The position numbers were made by a program, and so were the translations under genes. Positions 35,475-43,529 of a DNA stretch of 64,000 bases are shown here, piece after piece. Position 1 is the stretch's first letter; each line of letters starts with the position of its first letter. This stretch comes from Pseudonocardia abyssalis (GTDB taxonomy: Bacteria > Actinomycetota > Actinomycetes > Mycobacteriales > Pseudonocardiaceae): positions 2,480,001-2,544,000 of the forward strand of contig NZ_JADQDK010000001.1 of the NCBI RefSeq assembly GCF_019263705.2, in the 5' to 3' direction. The notes below the pieces were generated by a model. It had not been told where the DNA came from. It saw only the letters and a program-made list of their open reading frames with translations, and did no database searches.

Positions 35475-38470
35475 GAACGATGGGTCGGATTCTGGCAGGT
35501 GCTGCGGCGACAGCTGCCGTGCTGTTCATCCTCCTCGGCGTCCCCGCCGTGCTGTGGTCCCTCGCCCAGCAACTGGCGACCTCCGCTGATTGGTCATCAC
35601 GACCAGACCTCCTGGCGATGCTGGTGCGTCCGGACGACGGCACCGTGCTCATGGCCCTCCTCCTCGTCATCGGCATCGTCGTTTGGCTCGTCCTGGCGCT
35701 GTCGATCCTGGCGGAACTCGTCGCCGTCCTGGGCAGTCGCCCGAGCCGGCGGATCGATCTTCCGGGTTTCCGGCTGGGCCGGACCGTCGCCGCTGCGTTG
35801 ATCACCACGATCGTCGGTGCCGGTCCGGCGATGGCGGCGGCGCCGGCCGCGATGGTCGTCCCCGTCTCCACGGTCATCGAGGAACCACGACAGGTCCCCG
35901 ACGTGGGACCGGTCCACTTGGTCGCACCTCGAGACACGCTGTGGCAGATCGCCGAGACAGCTCTCGGCGACCCGCTGCGGTGGCGGGAGATCTTCGACCT
36001 CAACGTCGGCAGGCCCCAGGCCGACGGATCGACGCTGACCGAGGCGTCGACGTTGACCGTCGGGTGGGAGCTCCGCCTGCCGACCGACGCGAGAGACGCG
36101 GTGCGGGTGGAACCCGGCGACACCCTCAGCGCCCTGGCCACCGACCATCTCGGAGATCCAGGCAGGGCACCAGAGCTGTTCGAGGTCAATCGCGGGGTCG
36201 ACCAGGCCGGCGGTCCCGGCTTGGTCGACCCGGACCTGCTGCGGCCCGGCTGGTTGCTCACCCTTCCGCGCGGGCTCGACACTGTCGAGCCGCCGCAGGC
36301 TGAGGTCGTTCCACCGCCGGCTCCACCCGTCGAGCCCCGACCGGCCACTCCCGTCACACCGTCGACTCCGGCGCCGACGTCCCTCCCGACCTCGTCGCTG
36401 GACCAGGCGGATCAGACCGATCAGGAACCTGACAAGGACGTCGTCGCCCCGGCCGCGATTGCCGCCGTATCCGCGATCGTGCTCGGAGGCCTCGCGACGG
36501 CCCTCCGAGTACGCCGGCGGCGGCAGCAGCGCTTCCGACCTGCCCGCCACCGCATCGCCGTCCCGCCCGATACCGCTGGACGGGTCGAGTGGCTGACCTC
36601 CCAGGCCCCGGTCGACCTGACCTCGGCCTTCCTCGACGCCGCCCTGAGGTCACTGACCCTCCAGGAGTGGGACGACGCCACTCCCTCGCTCCGGTACGTG
36701 GTCCTCGACCGCGGACAGGCGACGCTCACCCTCGCCGAACCCGCCGCGCCGCCCGCCCCGTTCCTCGGGCTCGACGTCGACGCCTGGGAGCTCGACGCGG
36801 AAGCCGAGCTACCGCTCCCCGTCAACGAGGCGGGCGGGTACTGCGCGCCCTTCCCTGTGCTGGTGTCCGTGGCCACCGACGGCGAACGGACGCTCCTGGT
36901 CGACCTCGAACAGGACGTCGTCACCCGGGTCACCGGTGACGGAGACCGCGGAGCCGCGTTGATGCGTCACGTCGTGGCCGAGCTCGCCACCGCACGGTGG
37001 GCGGAGGATGTCGAGGTCCTGATCGTCGGGCTCGGGGACGAGCTGGTCGCGCTCGACCCGGATCGGCTCCGCACGGTGGAGACCCTCGGCCACGCCCTCG
37101 ACGAGGTCGAACTCTGCTCCTCGGCCAACCGGGATCTCGTCGCCCGGATGGGCGTCGGCTCCGTGCGCGACGGGCGTCTGCGGGGCGTCGCCGCCGACAG
37201 TTGGCTCCCGCTGGTCGTCATCGCAGCCGTCGATCCTGCCGAGTCCGACCGGCGAAGGCTTCAATCGCTCGCGCCGTCCGGAGTCGTTGTGGTCGTGGCC
37301 GACGATGCCGACTACGGCGTCGAGCTCTACATCGATACGGACGGCCGGCTCGGTGCACCGCATCTCGACGACGGTCCGTGGCGGGCCGCTGATCTGTCCG
37401 AGAGCATCGGCGCACAACTCGCCTCCGTGCTCGGCGCGACCGGCGATCCGTCCGAGCCGGTCCGGCCCGCCCCGGAGTCCGAACCCTGGGCCGAGGGGAT
37501 GGACGAGGACGGAGCACTACCCGACCTGCCACCCCTACCGGTCGACCGACCGACCGACCCCGACGAATCACCACCCGAGGTGGACGCGGAGGCGGTGCGA
37601 CGCCTGCGCATCGTCGACCACCAGGACCCGCGTCTGGACGACGACCTGGCCGCCTGGAACGCCGAAGACTCGCACCCGCTCGTCCCGATGATCGCGGTTC
37701 TGGGTGGACCGGCGGTCCGCGCTCCCGGTCCCCCACCGCAGGCCCGCCCGAGCTGGTTCGTCGAGGTGCTCGTGTACCTCAGCCTGCACCCGGCGGGTGT
37801 GACGGCGGAGAAGGCTCTGACGGATCTGTGGCCCGACGGGCGTCGGGTCAACGCCGCGACCGTGCGGCACGCGTTCTACGGGGCGCGCCGGTGGGCGGGG
37901 CGCGGGTGGGGTGGCGACGCGGCAGCCGCATTCGTCAGCGACATGCAGACCGACAGCACCTACCGTCTCCGCGGTCACCTGCTCGACTGGGACCTGTTCC
38001 GCCGGCTCCGCAAACGAGGTCAGGCCCGGTACGCGGCGGGTCACAGCGGGGCGGTCAAGGACTACGAGGCCGCGCTGGCGCTGATCCGGGGCCCGGTCCT
38101 GTCGGGTCTGCGGCCCGGCGGATACGCGTGGCTCAACAACCACGACCAACGTCACGACCTGCAGATCCCGGGGTACATCGTCGATGCCGCACACGAGCTC
38201 GTCGACATCGCGCTCGCTGCCGGCGACACCACCCGTGCCCGGCGCGCCGCCGAGCGGGCACGCGCCGTCGACGTCGACGTCGCGTTCGACCAGCCGCTGA
38301 CCGACCTGATGCGCATCGCCCACGCCGAGGACAACCGGGCCGAGCTCGAGCTGCACGCAGCCCTGTTGCTGGACGCGAGGGGGTTCGAGGTCCCGGAGGA
38401 GCTCGCGCCGGAGAGCTTCGCCGTGCTCAACGCGCTGTTGCCGGCTGGGCCACGCCGGGCCCGGCCGTGA
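35471..38470 (+). CDS. Transmembrane LysM protein with C-terminal winged-helix/BTAD domain
   Basis: 999 residues. The N-terminal part holds membrane helices (about 8-30, 58-85, 103-125). Two LysM-like modules follow (about 148-205: PRDTLWQIAETALGDPLRW; and 213-268: VEPGDTLSALATDHLGDP), then a Pro-rich linker and another helix (about 325-345). The large cytoplasmic part contains an unassigned domain (about 360-690), a winged-helix-like segment (about 760-800, EVLVYLSLHPAGVTAEKALTD) and a bacterial transcriptional activator domain (about 830-990). It spans the membrane and could link wall contact to pilus or gene control. It overlaps neighbours by four bases. Confidence 0.82.
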   Translation: MRTMGRILAGAAATAAVLFILLGVPAVLWSLAQQLATSADWSSRPDLLAMLVRPDDGTVLMALLLVIGIVVWLVLALSILAELVAVLGSRPSRRIDLPGFRLGRTVAAALITTIVGAGPAMAAAPAAMVVPVSTVIEEPRQVPDVGPVHLVAPRDTLWQIAETALGDPLRWREIFDLNVGRPQADGSTLTEASTLTVGWELRLPTDARDAVRVEPGDTLSALATDHLGDPGRAPELFEVNRGVDQAGGPGLVDPDLLRPGWLLTLPRGLDTVEPPQAEVVPPPAPPVEPRPATPVTPSTPAPTSLPTSSLDQADQTDQEPDKDVVAPAAIAAVSAIVLGGLATALRVRRRRQQRFRPARHRIAVPPDTAGRVEWLTSQAPVDLTSAFLDAALRSLTLQEWDDATPSLRYVVLDRGQATLTLAEPAAPPAPFLGLDVDAWELDAEAELPLPVNEAGGYCAPFPVLVSVATDGERTLLVDLEQDVVTRVTGDGDRGAALMRHVVAELATARWAEDVEVLIVGLGDELVALDPDRLRTVETLGHALDEVELCSSANRDLVARMGVGSVRDGRLRGVAADSWLPLVVIAAVDPAESDRRRLQSLAPSGVVVVVADDADYGVELYIDTDGRLGAPHLDDGPWRAADLSESIGAQLASVLGATGDPSEPVRPAPESEPWAEGMDEDGALPDLPPLPVDRPTDPDESPPEVDAEAVRRLRIVDHQDPRLDDDLAAWNAEDSHPLVPMIAVLGGPAVRAPGPPPQARPSWFVEVLVYLSLHPAGVTAEKALTDLWPDGRRVNAATVRHAFYGARRWAGRGWGGDAAAAFVSDMQTDSTYRLRGHLLDWDLFRRLRKRGQARYAAGHSGAVKDYEAALALIRGPVLSGLRPGGYAWLNNHDQRHDLQIPGYIVDAAHELVDIALAAGDTTRARRAAERARAVDVDVAFDQPLTDLMRIAHAEDNRAELELHAALLLDARGFEVPEELAPESFAVLNALLPAGPRRARP

Positions 38471-39048
38471 ACGTCGTGCTCGTCGGAGCCTGCACGGCGG
38501 CGCTAGCCGGCCCCGCCGTCCTCACCCTGGCCCGGCGGGCCTCGTCTTTGAGCTATGCGCCCGGTCCGTGGGACGTAGCCGCGGCGACCGCCGTCGCCGG
38601 TCTGACCGCCACCCTGGTGCTGGCCCGCCAGCCCGCGGAGCTCGCGATGCTGCTGCCGGTTGTCGTGCTCGGTGGAGCAGCCGCTGTAGTCGACGCCCGG
38701 GAGGGACGGCTGCCCGACGCGCTGACGGGTCCTCTTCTTCTCGGGTCCCTGGTGGCAGTTCTTGCCGCAGGCCGCAGCCTGGTCGGGGTCGCGGCCTCCG
38801 TCGCGATCCTCCTCGTCCTCAAGATGACCGCCGCGGCAGCCGTGGGCTGGGGGGACGTCAAGCTGCTACCCAGTCTGGTGGCGGTCCTGACCGTGCAGGG
38901 TGCCGTCCTGACCGGGATCGTCCTGATGGCGTTGCTCGTGGCACTGTCGGCCCTGCTCATCAGGTTATCCCCCGGGCGTCGGTCCGCCGTGGTTCCGTAC
39001 GGGCCGGCGCTGGTCGTGGGCACGCTGGTGGCTGCTGTCGGCCTGTGA
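38467..39048 (+). CDS. tadV: A24 prepilin peptidase (TadV/CpaA-like)
   Basis: 193 residues, about six helices. The two catalytic aspartates of aspartic prepilin peptidases are visible in VVDAREGRLPD (about 76-86) and GWGDVKLLPSL (about 128-138). There is no N-methylase domain, as usual for Tad types. It should cleave the leader of the Flp- and TadE-like proteins encoded upstream. The last 84 bases overlap the convergent gene at 38965. Confidence 0.9.
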   Translation: MNVVLVGACTAALAGPAVLTLARRASSLSYAPGPWDVAAATAVAGLTATLVLARQPAELAMLLPVVVLGGAAAVVDAREGRLPDALTGPLLLGSLVAVLAAGRSLVGVAASVAILLVLKMTAAAAVGWGDVKLLPSLVAVLTVQGAVLTGIVLMALLVALSALLIRLSPGRRSAVVPYGPALVVGTLVAAVGL

Positions 39049-39729
39049 CCGGGCGGCACGATCCGACCGCTCGCCGGAGGGACGCGCCGGAGCCGTCTGC
39101 GACCCAACGAGGTCCACGTCGGCGAAGCGGCCCTGGATGGCGGCGTCGGTCCGGCGGTCGGTGCCACGCAGTTCTGCCGCGACGGCCCGATCCGTGGCCC
39201 GCGACGGATCGAGGTGCTCGACGAACGCGGCCAGATCAACGCGCCCGGCCAACGTGGGGATGCGCGTCGGATGCGCGGTGACAGCCCAGGGCGAGAGCTC
39301 CCGAACCGGCTGAATCATGAAGTGAGCACGGAGCGCGTCAGCGATCTCGCGTGATTCGGTCCGCGCGCCGACCGCGCCGAGGCCGGGAACGTGTCCGACC
39401 ACAGCCCACCCCGGCTGCCCCGTCGCGGCGAGCGACACGACGTCCGCTGCCCGAGCACCGCCGGTGATCAACCCTGTCGCGGTGCGGTAGGTCGCGACGT
39501 CGAGCGGGGCCGGGAGCGCTCCGGACGACGGGACGTCGACGAACCCGTCCAGCGCCGCAGCCGCCCCGGCGAGGTCACGCACCGCCGTCATCCGCTCGAC
39601 GCGACCGCCCCTACCGGGGGCGGAGCGGCGGTACCGGGCCAGTCGTTCCGCGATGTAGGTCGCGATGTGCGCGAGCTGGTAGGTCTCGTAGCTCGGCAAC
39701 CCCAGGACCGGGTAGTCGGGACCGGACAT
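38965..39729 (-). CDS. Uncharacterised protein coupled to the 39729 paralogue gene
   Basis: 254 residues, no family recognised. The N-terminus (YPVLGLPSYETYQLAHIATYIAERLARY) is predicted helical, and the middle contains GWAVVGHVPGLGAVGARTESREIADALR. The last 50 residues are polar and low-complexity, overlapping the 3' end of the prepilin peptidase gene on the other strand. The ATG overlaps the stop of the upstream gene (TGATG), so the two are translated together. Confidence 0.5.
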   Translation of the reverse strand: MSGPDYPVLGLPSYETYQLAHIATYIAERLARYRRSAPGRGGRVERMTAVRDLAGAAAALDGFVDVPSSGALPAPLDVATYRTATGLITGGARAADVVSLAATGQPGWAVVGHVPGLGAVGARTESREIADALRAHFMIQPVRELSPWAVTAHPTRIPTLAGRVDLAAFVEHLDPSRATDRAVAAELRGTDRRTDAAIQGRFADVDLVGSQTAPARPSGERSDRAARSQADSSHQRAHDQRRPVRNHGGPTPGG

Positions 39730-40340
39730 CAGGCTTCCCTCCGCATCTGCTCGCTGACCCGGGTGATAGGACCGATTCGGGATGCCGCCGCGCCCGGCTC
39801 CCTGCCGGACGTCCGGCGAACTGCCCGTGGCGCGACGAACAGGCGCGAGGCCTCGTCGGACGCCAGCTGCCGGACTGTCTGCCGATCAGCGCCGGGGAAC
39901 GCTGCGACGGCCAACTCAGCGGCGCGGCGGAACGCGGCCGTGGTCGAGCTGTACGCGCCGAGATCCCGCACCGAGAACATGACCCGGCCGAGCACGAGCC
40001 TCAGGTGCGGATAGGCACCGACCGGGCGCTCCACCCGTCCCAGCATCGGAGGCAACCCGCCCGCCTCGATCAGCACCGCCGGCTCGGCCATCCCCGCCAG
40101 CGGAGCGACGAGCGCCGAGCTGATCTCCCTGGGCAGCAACCGGGCGTCTCGGGCCAGGTCCTTCCAGGCGAAGGCCAACGCGTTCGCCGTCGGACGGTCC
40201 TGCAGGTAGATGAGCGCCTTCCCGAGACGGACCGCCACCGACGCCTCCGGCGTACCGGCATGCTGCACGGTGACCGCGGTGTCCTGGACCCCGACGAGCG
40301 TGAGGACCACCCCGACCGACTGGCGTTGCCGCTCCTGCAT
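39729..40340 (-). CDS. Uncharacterised element protein, paralogue of 27230-27835
   Basis: 203 residues, collinear with the protein at 27230 (shared LVG-QD-TVT, IY-D-TA-A and LGR--F-VRD patterns). No enzyme motif or membrane helix was seen. It lies between the relaxase operon and the prepilin peptidase on the minus strand, so the two paralogues bracket the whole Tad locus. A role in regulating, or being exported by, the apparatus is possible, but the sequence does not decide. Confidence 0.65.
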   Translation of the reverse strand: MQERQRQSVGVVLTLVGVQDTAVTVQHAGTPEASVAVRLGKALIYLQDRPTANALAFAWKDLARDARLLPREISSALVAPLAGMAEPAVLIEAGGLPPMLGRVERPVGAYPHLRLVLGRVMFSVRDLGAYSSTTAAFRRAAELAVAAFPGADRQTVRQLASDEASRLFVAPRAVRRTSGREPGAAASRIGPITRVSEQMRREA

Positions 40341-40401
40341 CTGACCCGGGCCTCCTGCTGGGGGTGCGCGACCCGGTACGGGATCGCATCACCCCGCACC
40401 C

Positions 40402-41799
40402 TCACCGAGCGGGTGTCTCGGCCCGTGGTCGCCGGTCGACGCCGGCGTGGTCGAACAGACCCGGCTCGTGCGACTCGTCCCGTTGTCGAAGTGACCACGT
40501 ACCGACCCACCGCCCCACCTGCGTCGCCGCTGCGTCGGCCGCGCGTGCCTGGTGCGGTCGACCGACCTCCCGCTGCCAGAGCGCGATCTCCCGCAGCAAC
40601 GCTGCGACAGCCACCGCCAGCGCGACCGACGCCGCGGCCGGGTCACCGCTGACCCGTACCGTCCGGCGCTGCCGCAACAGCTGACGTGCCACCCGCCGCA
40701 GACCCACCCCCGAGACGCAGTCCCCGGCGCGGTGACCACGCGGCGATCGCGCCGCCCGGTCGAACTCCTCCGCTGCTGACGCCAGGGCCGGGGACCAGCC
40801 GCCGACTGCAGTGAGCACGTCCAACGCCGCGTGCGCGATCTCCCCTGGGTCCTCCCTGCCCCTCCCCCCGCGCGCCGCCCGCACAGCACCCCGGGCTCGG
40901 TCGACCCGGATCCGGGCGACGTCCACCGGCGCCCGCACCTCCCGCCCACCGCCCATCTGCCGCCAGGACGCCATCAGCCTGGGCAGCGACAGGTCCGGAG
41001 CTAGCTTGCTGCCGCTGTAGAGCACCTGATCCCCCGCCGCCGTCACATCTCCGCGCCGCCCAACCGTGAACCCGAGCGGATCGCCCGATGGCGCACGTCG
41101 CAGCGCCACCACGTAGCCCGCCGCCTCGAGCGCTCCGACGAACTCCTCGACACCCGTCGACGCCACCGCCGCCTTCCGCACCGCACGCGCCAGCTCGACC
41201 CGAGCCGGCTCCCGCCCCTGACGCAGCGCCTTCTCGGTCTCTCCCCGCCCGGGCGCCTTCGCCGCTGTGCCGTCGGCGGCCGCGGTGATCGTCAGGCCGA
41301 GTCGCTTCTCGATCCGGTTCGCGGTCGCCCGCAACCGCGGGTAGTCCCACGACGGCCAGAACCGCCGACAGTCGTCCTGGCGTACCAGCACCACCGCGAT
41401 GTGGATGTGGTCATCGGCATGCCGAACCGCGGCCCATCTCGGCCCACCCGCGTCACCCCGAGCAGCGACCCCGGAGCCATCCAGGAGCTCCCGCGCGATC
41501 TCCGCCCACTCCCCGTCCGATAACACCCGGTCCCCGGCCGCCACCCGCGCCGAGCAGTGCCACACATACCCGCGCTTGCCCTCGATGCTCCGCGATGGCA
41601 GACCAGCAGCCAACGCCGGTGCGTTCAAGGCCCGGATCAGCGCAGCCGGGCCACTCTCCGGTTCCGGCTGCCAGACGGCTTCGCGCCCATCCCAGGTCGC
41701 GATGACCCGGGGGTCCACATGTTCCTGCGCCCGTCCCGGCCCCATTAGATAGGTGACCAGCCCGCCGACGTTCCAGCCGTGCACCACCCGAGTGATCAC
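40402..41799 (-). CDS. Conjugative relaxase
   Basis: 465 residues. The N-terminal relaxase domain begins ITRVVHGWNVGGLVTYLMGPG, which includes a candidate catalytic tyrosine near residue 16. The metal-binding three-His motif is RHADDHIHIAVVLVR (about 120-135). The C-terminal part is helical and basic. The enzyme nicks at oriT and pilots the strand to the coupling protein. The GTG start overlaps the accessory gene stop (GTGA). It is transcribed away from the T4SS operon, next to the candidate oriT. Confidence 0.87.
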   Translation of the reverse strand: MITRVVHGWNVGGLVTYLMGPGRAQEHVDPRVIATWDGREAVWQPEPESGPAALIRALNAPALAAGLPSRSIEGKRGYVWHCSARVAAGDRVLSDGEWAEIARELLDGSGVAARGDAGGPRWAAVRHADDHIHIAVVLVRQDDCRRFWPSWDYPRLRATANRIEKRLGLTITAAADGTAAKAPGRGETEKALRQGREPARVELARAVRKAAVASTGVEEFVGALEAAGYVVALRRAPSGDPLGFTVGRRGDVTAAGDQVLYSGSKLAPDLSLPRLMASWRQMGGGREVRAPVDVARIRVDRARGAVRAARGGRGREDPGEIAHAALDVLTAVGGWSPALASAAEEFDRAARSPRGHRAGDCVSGVGLRRVARQLLRQRRTVRVSGDPAAASVALAVAVAALLREIALWQREVGRPHQARAADAAATQVGRWVGTWSLRQRDESHEPGLFDHAGVDRRPRAETPAR

Positions 41800-42218
41800 G
41801 GCTGCTCGTCTCGCCGGTTCAAAGCGACCGCGTCGATGGCGGCATCCAGCCGGATCAGGAGTCGGTGCGCGTCGGCAGCGTCGGAACCTGTGGCCCGCGA
41901 GGCGAACCCCACGACGTCCGCATGGAGCCGAAGCAAGTCGATAACACCGGTTCCCTCGCCGCGACCGTCGGCCACCCGTAGGGCCGCATCCCCGATCCAA
42001 GCTGCGAGCGCGGAGCCGGCCAGGCGTGCCGCATCGTCGAGCTTGCGACGCTCCGACTCCGAGAACCGAACGACCACCCGGCAGGCCCGCACCTCGTCGA
42101 CGCGAGTTCGTCGACGTCCCGCACTCCGGCCCGTTCCGTCCACGGGGATAGGCGACCATCGCGACTGGATCGAAGCGTGGTCACGCCAGGCGCCGGGTCG
42201 TCTGCGACGACCACGCAC
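41796..42218 (-). CDS. MobC-like relaxosome accessory protein
   Basis: 140 residues: a basic N-terminus followed by a ribbon-helix-helix-like segment VRACRVVVRFSESERRKLDDAARLAG and ALAAWIGDAALRVA, typical of MobC-type mobilisation proteins that bind oriT beside the relaxase. It overlaps the relaxase GTG by four bases. The annotated start may be upstream of the true one, since the first 40 residues are low-complexity arginine-rich. Confidence 0.75.
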   Translation of the reverse strand: MRGRRRRPGAWRDHASIQSRWSPIPVDGTGRSAGRRRTRVDEVRACRVVVRFSESERRKLDDAARLAGSALAAWIGDAALRVADGRGEGTGVIDLLRLHADVVGFASRATGSDAADAHRLLIRLDAAIDAVALNRRDEQP

Positions 42219-42235
42219 TGCCCGCTTGCGCCGTC

Positions 42236-42272
42236 GGGAACGCCCCCGTTCCCGCCCTTCCGAGCCAGAAGG
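42236..42272. other. Candidate oriT hairpins
   Basis: Two adjacent short inverted repeats, GGGAACG-cccc-CGTTCCC (42236-42253) and CCTTC-cgagcca-GAAGG (42256-42272), lie 18 bases upstream of the MobC-like gene. Nic sites usually sit at such hairpins beside relaxosome genes. No matching nic consensus was recognised. The remaining gap to 42440 shows no gene. Confidence 0.4.
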
Positions 42273-42440
42273 CTGCCATCGGCATATCTCGCTGCTGCGT
42301 TGGCCGCGGGTTCAGCCTGAATGAACTGTCGTCAGAACGAACCCGACGCCTTTGGTCGCTGATGATCGCCATGGCGTCCGGTTCGAGCAGGCTGCCCGGT
42401 CGGGGAACGGCGTCGGCGTCCGGGTCGCTGCCCGCAGGCG

Positions 42441-42712
42441 TCATCGATCGAGCGGGGGCGCCTCGACGGGGCGTTCGAGCAGGGCGCGGGCGATGTCGGC
42501 GTAGGTGATCGCGGTCGACGTGCTCAGGTTGAACACCGCGGCCAGACGCAGCGGGTCGGCGCGGGCGGCGAGGGCTTCGTGCAGGACGCGATCGGCGCGG
42601 ATCTGCTCGAGCTGGACCCCGCGGAACAGCAGATGCCAGCTCAGGTGGTAGTAGTCGCTGACCGGTGCGGTGCCGGTCGCGGTGACCATGGAGATCAGGA
42701 CGTGCCGTGCTG
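42441..42712 (-). pseudogene. C-terminal remnant of an actinobacterial tyrosine recombinase-like integrase
   Basis: The open frame from ATG 42689 (82 residues) has LEQIRADRVLHEALAARADPLRLAAVFNLSTSTAITYADIA. This resembles the C-terminal tail of a family of actinobacterial integrases, which ends DRILDEA...DPLHL..VFG...TTA..Y. In-frame similarity (RHVLIS) extends upstream of the ATG to a stop near 42714, so this looks like a truncated integrase end rather than a whole gene. An independent small protein is possible. Confidence 0.5.
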
Positions 42713-42796
42713 CAGATCACACGACTCGAGCTCGTCACCGTGCTCGTCGCAGAGGTCCGCCGTGCAGGCCAAGGCGGTGTCGAGGGACTCGATCAC
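42695..42796 (-). CDS. Small cysteine-containing ORF
   Basis: A GTG at 42796 with AAGGAG five bases upstream opens a 33-codon frame, VIESLDTALACTADLC then DEHGDELESCDLQHGTS. It starts 14 bases after the GntR stop. The good ribosome site and three regularly placed cysteines suggest it is expressed, perhaps as a small metal-binding peptide. No homologue is recalled, and it overlaps the integrase remnant. Confidence 0.35.
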   Translation of the reverse strand: MIESLDTALACTADLCDEHGDELESCDLQHGTS

Positions 42797-42809
42797 CGGG
42801 TCTCCTTCA

Positions 42810-43496
42810 TCAGGCGCCGGCGCCCTCGGCCGGCTCCCCGTCGGTCGGCTGCTCGGCCCACCGGCCCCGACGGCGCAGCGAGGTGCGGCCGGAGCGGATG
42901 TGGGCCCGCATGACCGACTCCGCCCAGTCTCCGTCGCGGGCGGCGATGGCGTCGAGGATCTCGCGGTGCTGGGTCATGCTCCGCTCGATCATCTCGCGGG
43001 TGCGCTGGTGGTAGCCCTCCCGGGCGAGCGGGATCTCGATCAGGGCCGGCATCACGGCCAGGAGCTGGCGGTTCGCGGAGGCCACGTAGAGCGCTGTGTG
43101 GAACTCGGAGCTGAGCTCGCCGATGCGCGGGAAGTTCGACTCGTCGTCGATCTCGAGGAGCCGCTCCATCTCCGTGCAGAGTGCGGCCAGTGCCGCCAGG
43201 TCCGCGTGGCCGCCCTCGGCCACGCGGCGGACGGCGTAGCCCTCCAGCATCGCGCGCAGGTCGTGGATGTCGTCGAGGTCGCGCGTCGTCCACCCGAGGA
43301 CGAGTGCTCCGCGGTTCGGCACGATCTCCACGAGGCCCTCGATGCCCAGCCTGCGCAGCGCCTCCCGCACCGGCGTGCGGCTGACGCCGGCGCGGTCGGC
43401 GATGTCCTCTTCCCGCAGCCAGCTGCCCGGCGCGTACTCGCCCGTGGCGATCGCGCCCTGGATGACCTGGTAGGCCACCTCCGCCGCCCGCGGCAT
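42810..43496 (-). CDS. GntR-family (FadR subfamily) regulator 1
   Basis: 228 residues. The winged helix is at about 8-70 (GSWLREEDIADRAGVSRTPVREALRRLGIEGLVE), and the FCD ligand-binding domain follows at about 80-210. It is a close paralogue of the regulator at 49016 (shared SWLREED, AGVSRTPVREAL and GWT-RDLDDI-DLR). It is the last gene of the minus-strand catabolic arm and presumably responds to a pathway acid or CoA ester. Confidence 0.9.
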   Translation of the reverse strand: MPRAAEVAYQVIQGAIATGEYAPGSWLREEDIADRAGVSRTPVREALRRLGIEGLVEIVPNRGALVLGWTTRDLDDIHDLRAMLEGYAVRRVAEGGHADLAALAALCTEMERLLEIDDESNFPRIGELSSEFHTALYVASANRQLLAVMPALIEIPLAREGYHQRTREMIERSMTQHREILDAIAARDGDWAESVMRAHIRSGRTSLRRRGRWAEQPTDGEPAEGAGA

Positions 43497-43529
43497 GGAG
43501 TCCTCCTTGCGCCGTCCGACCCGGCGACA

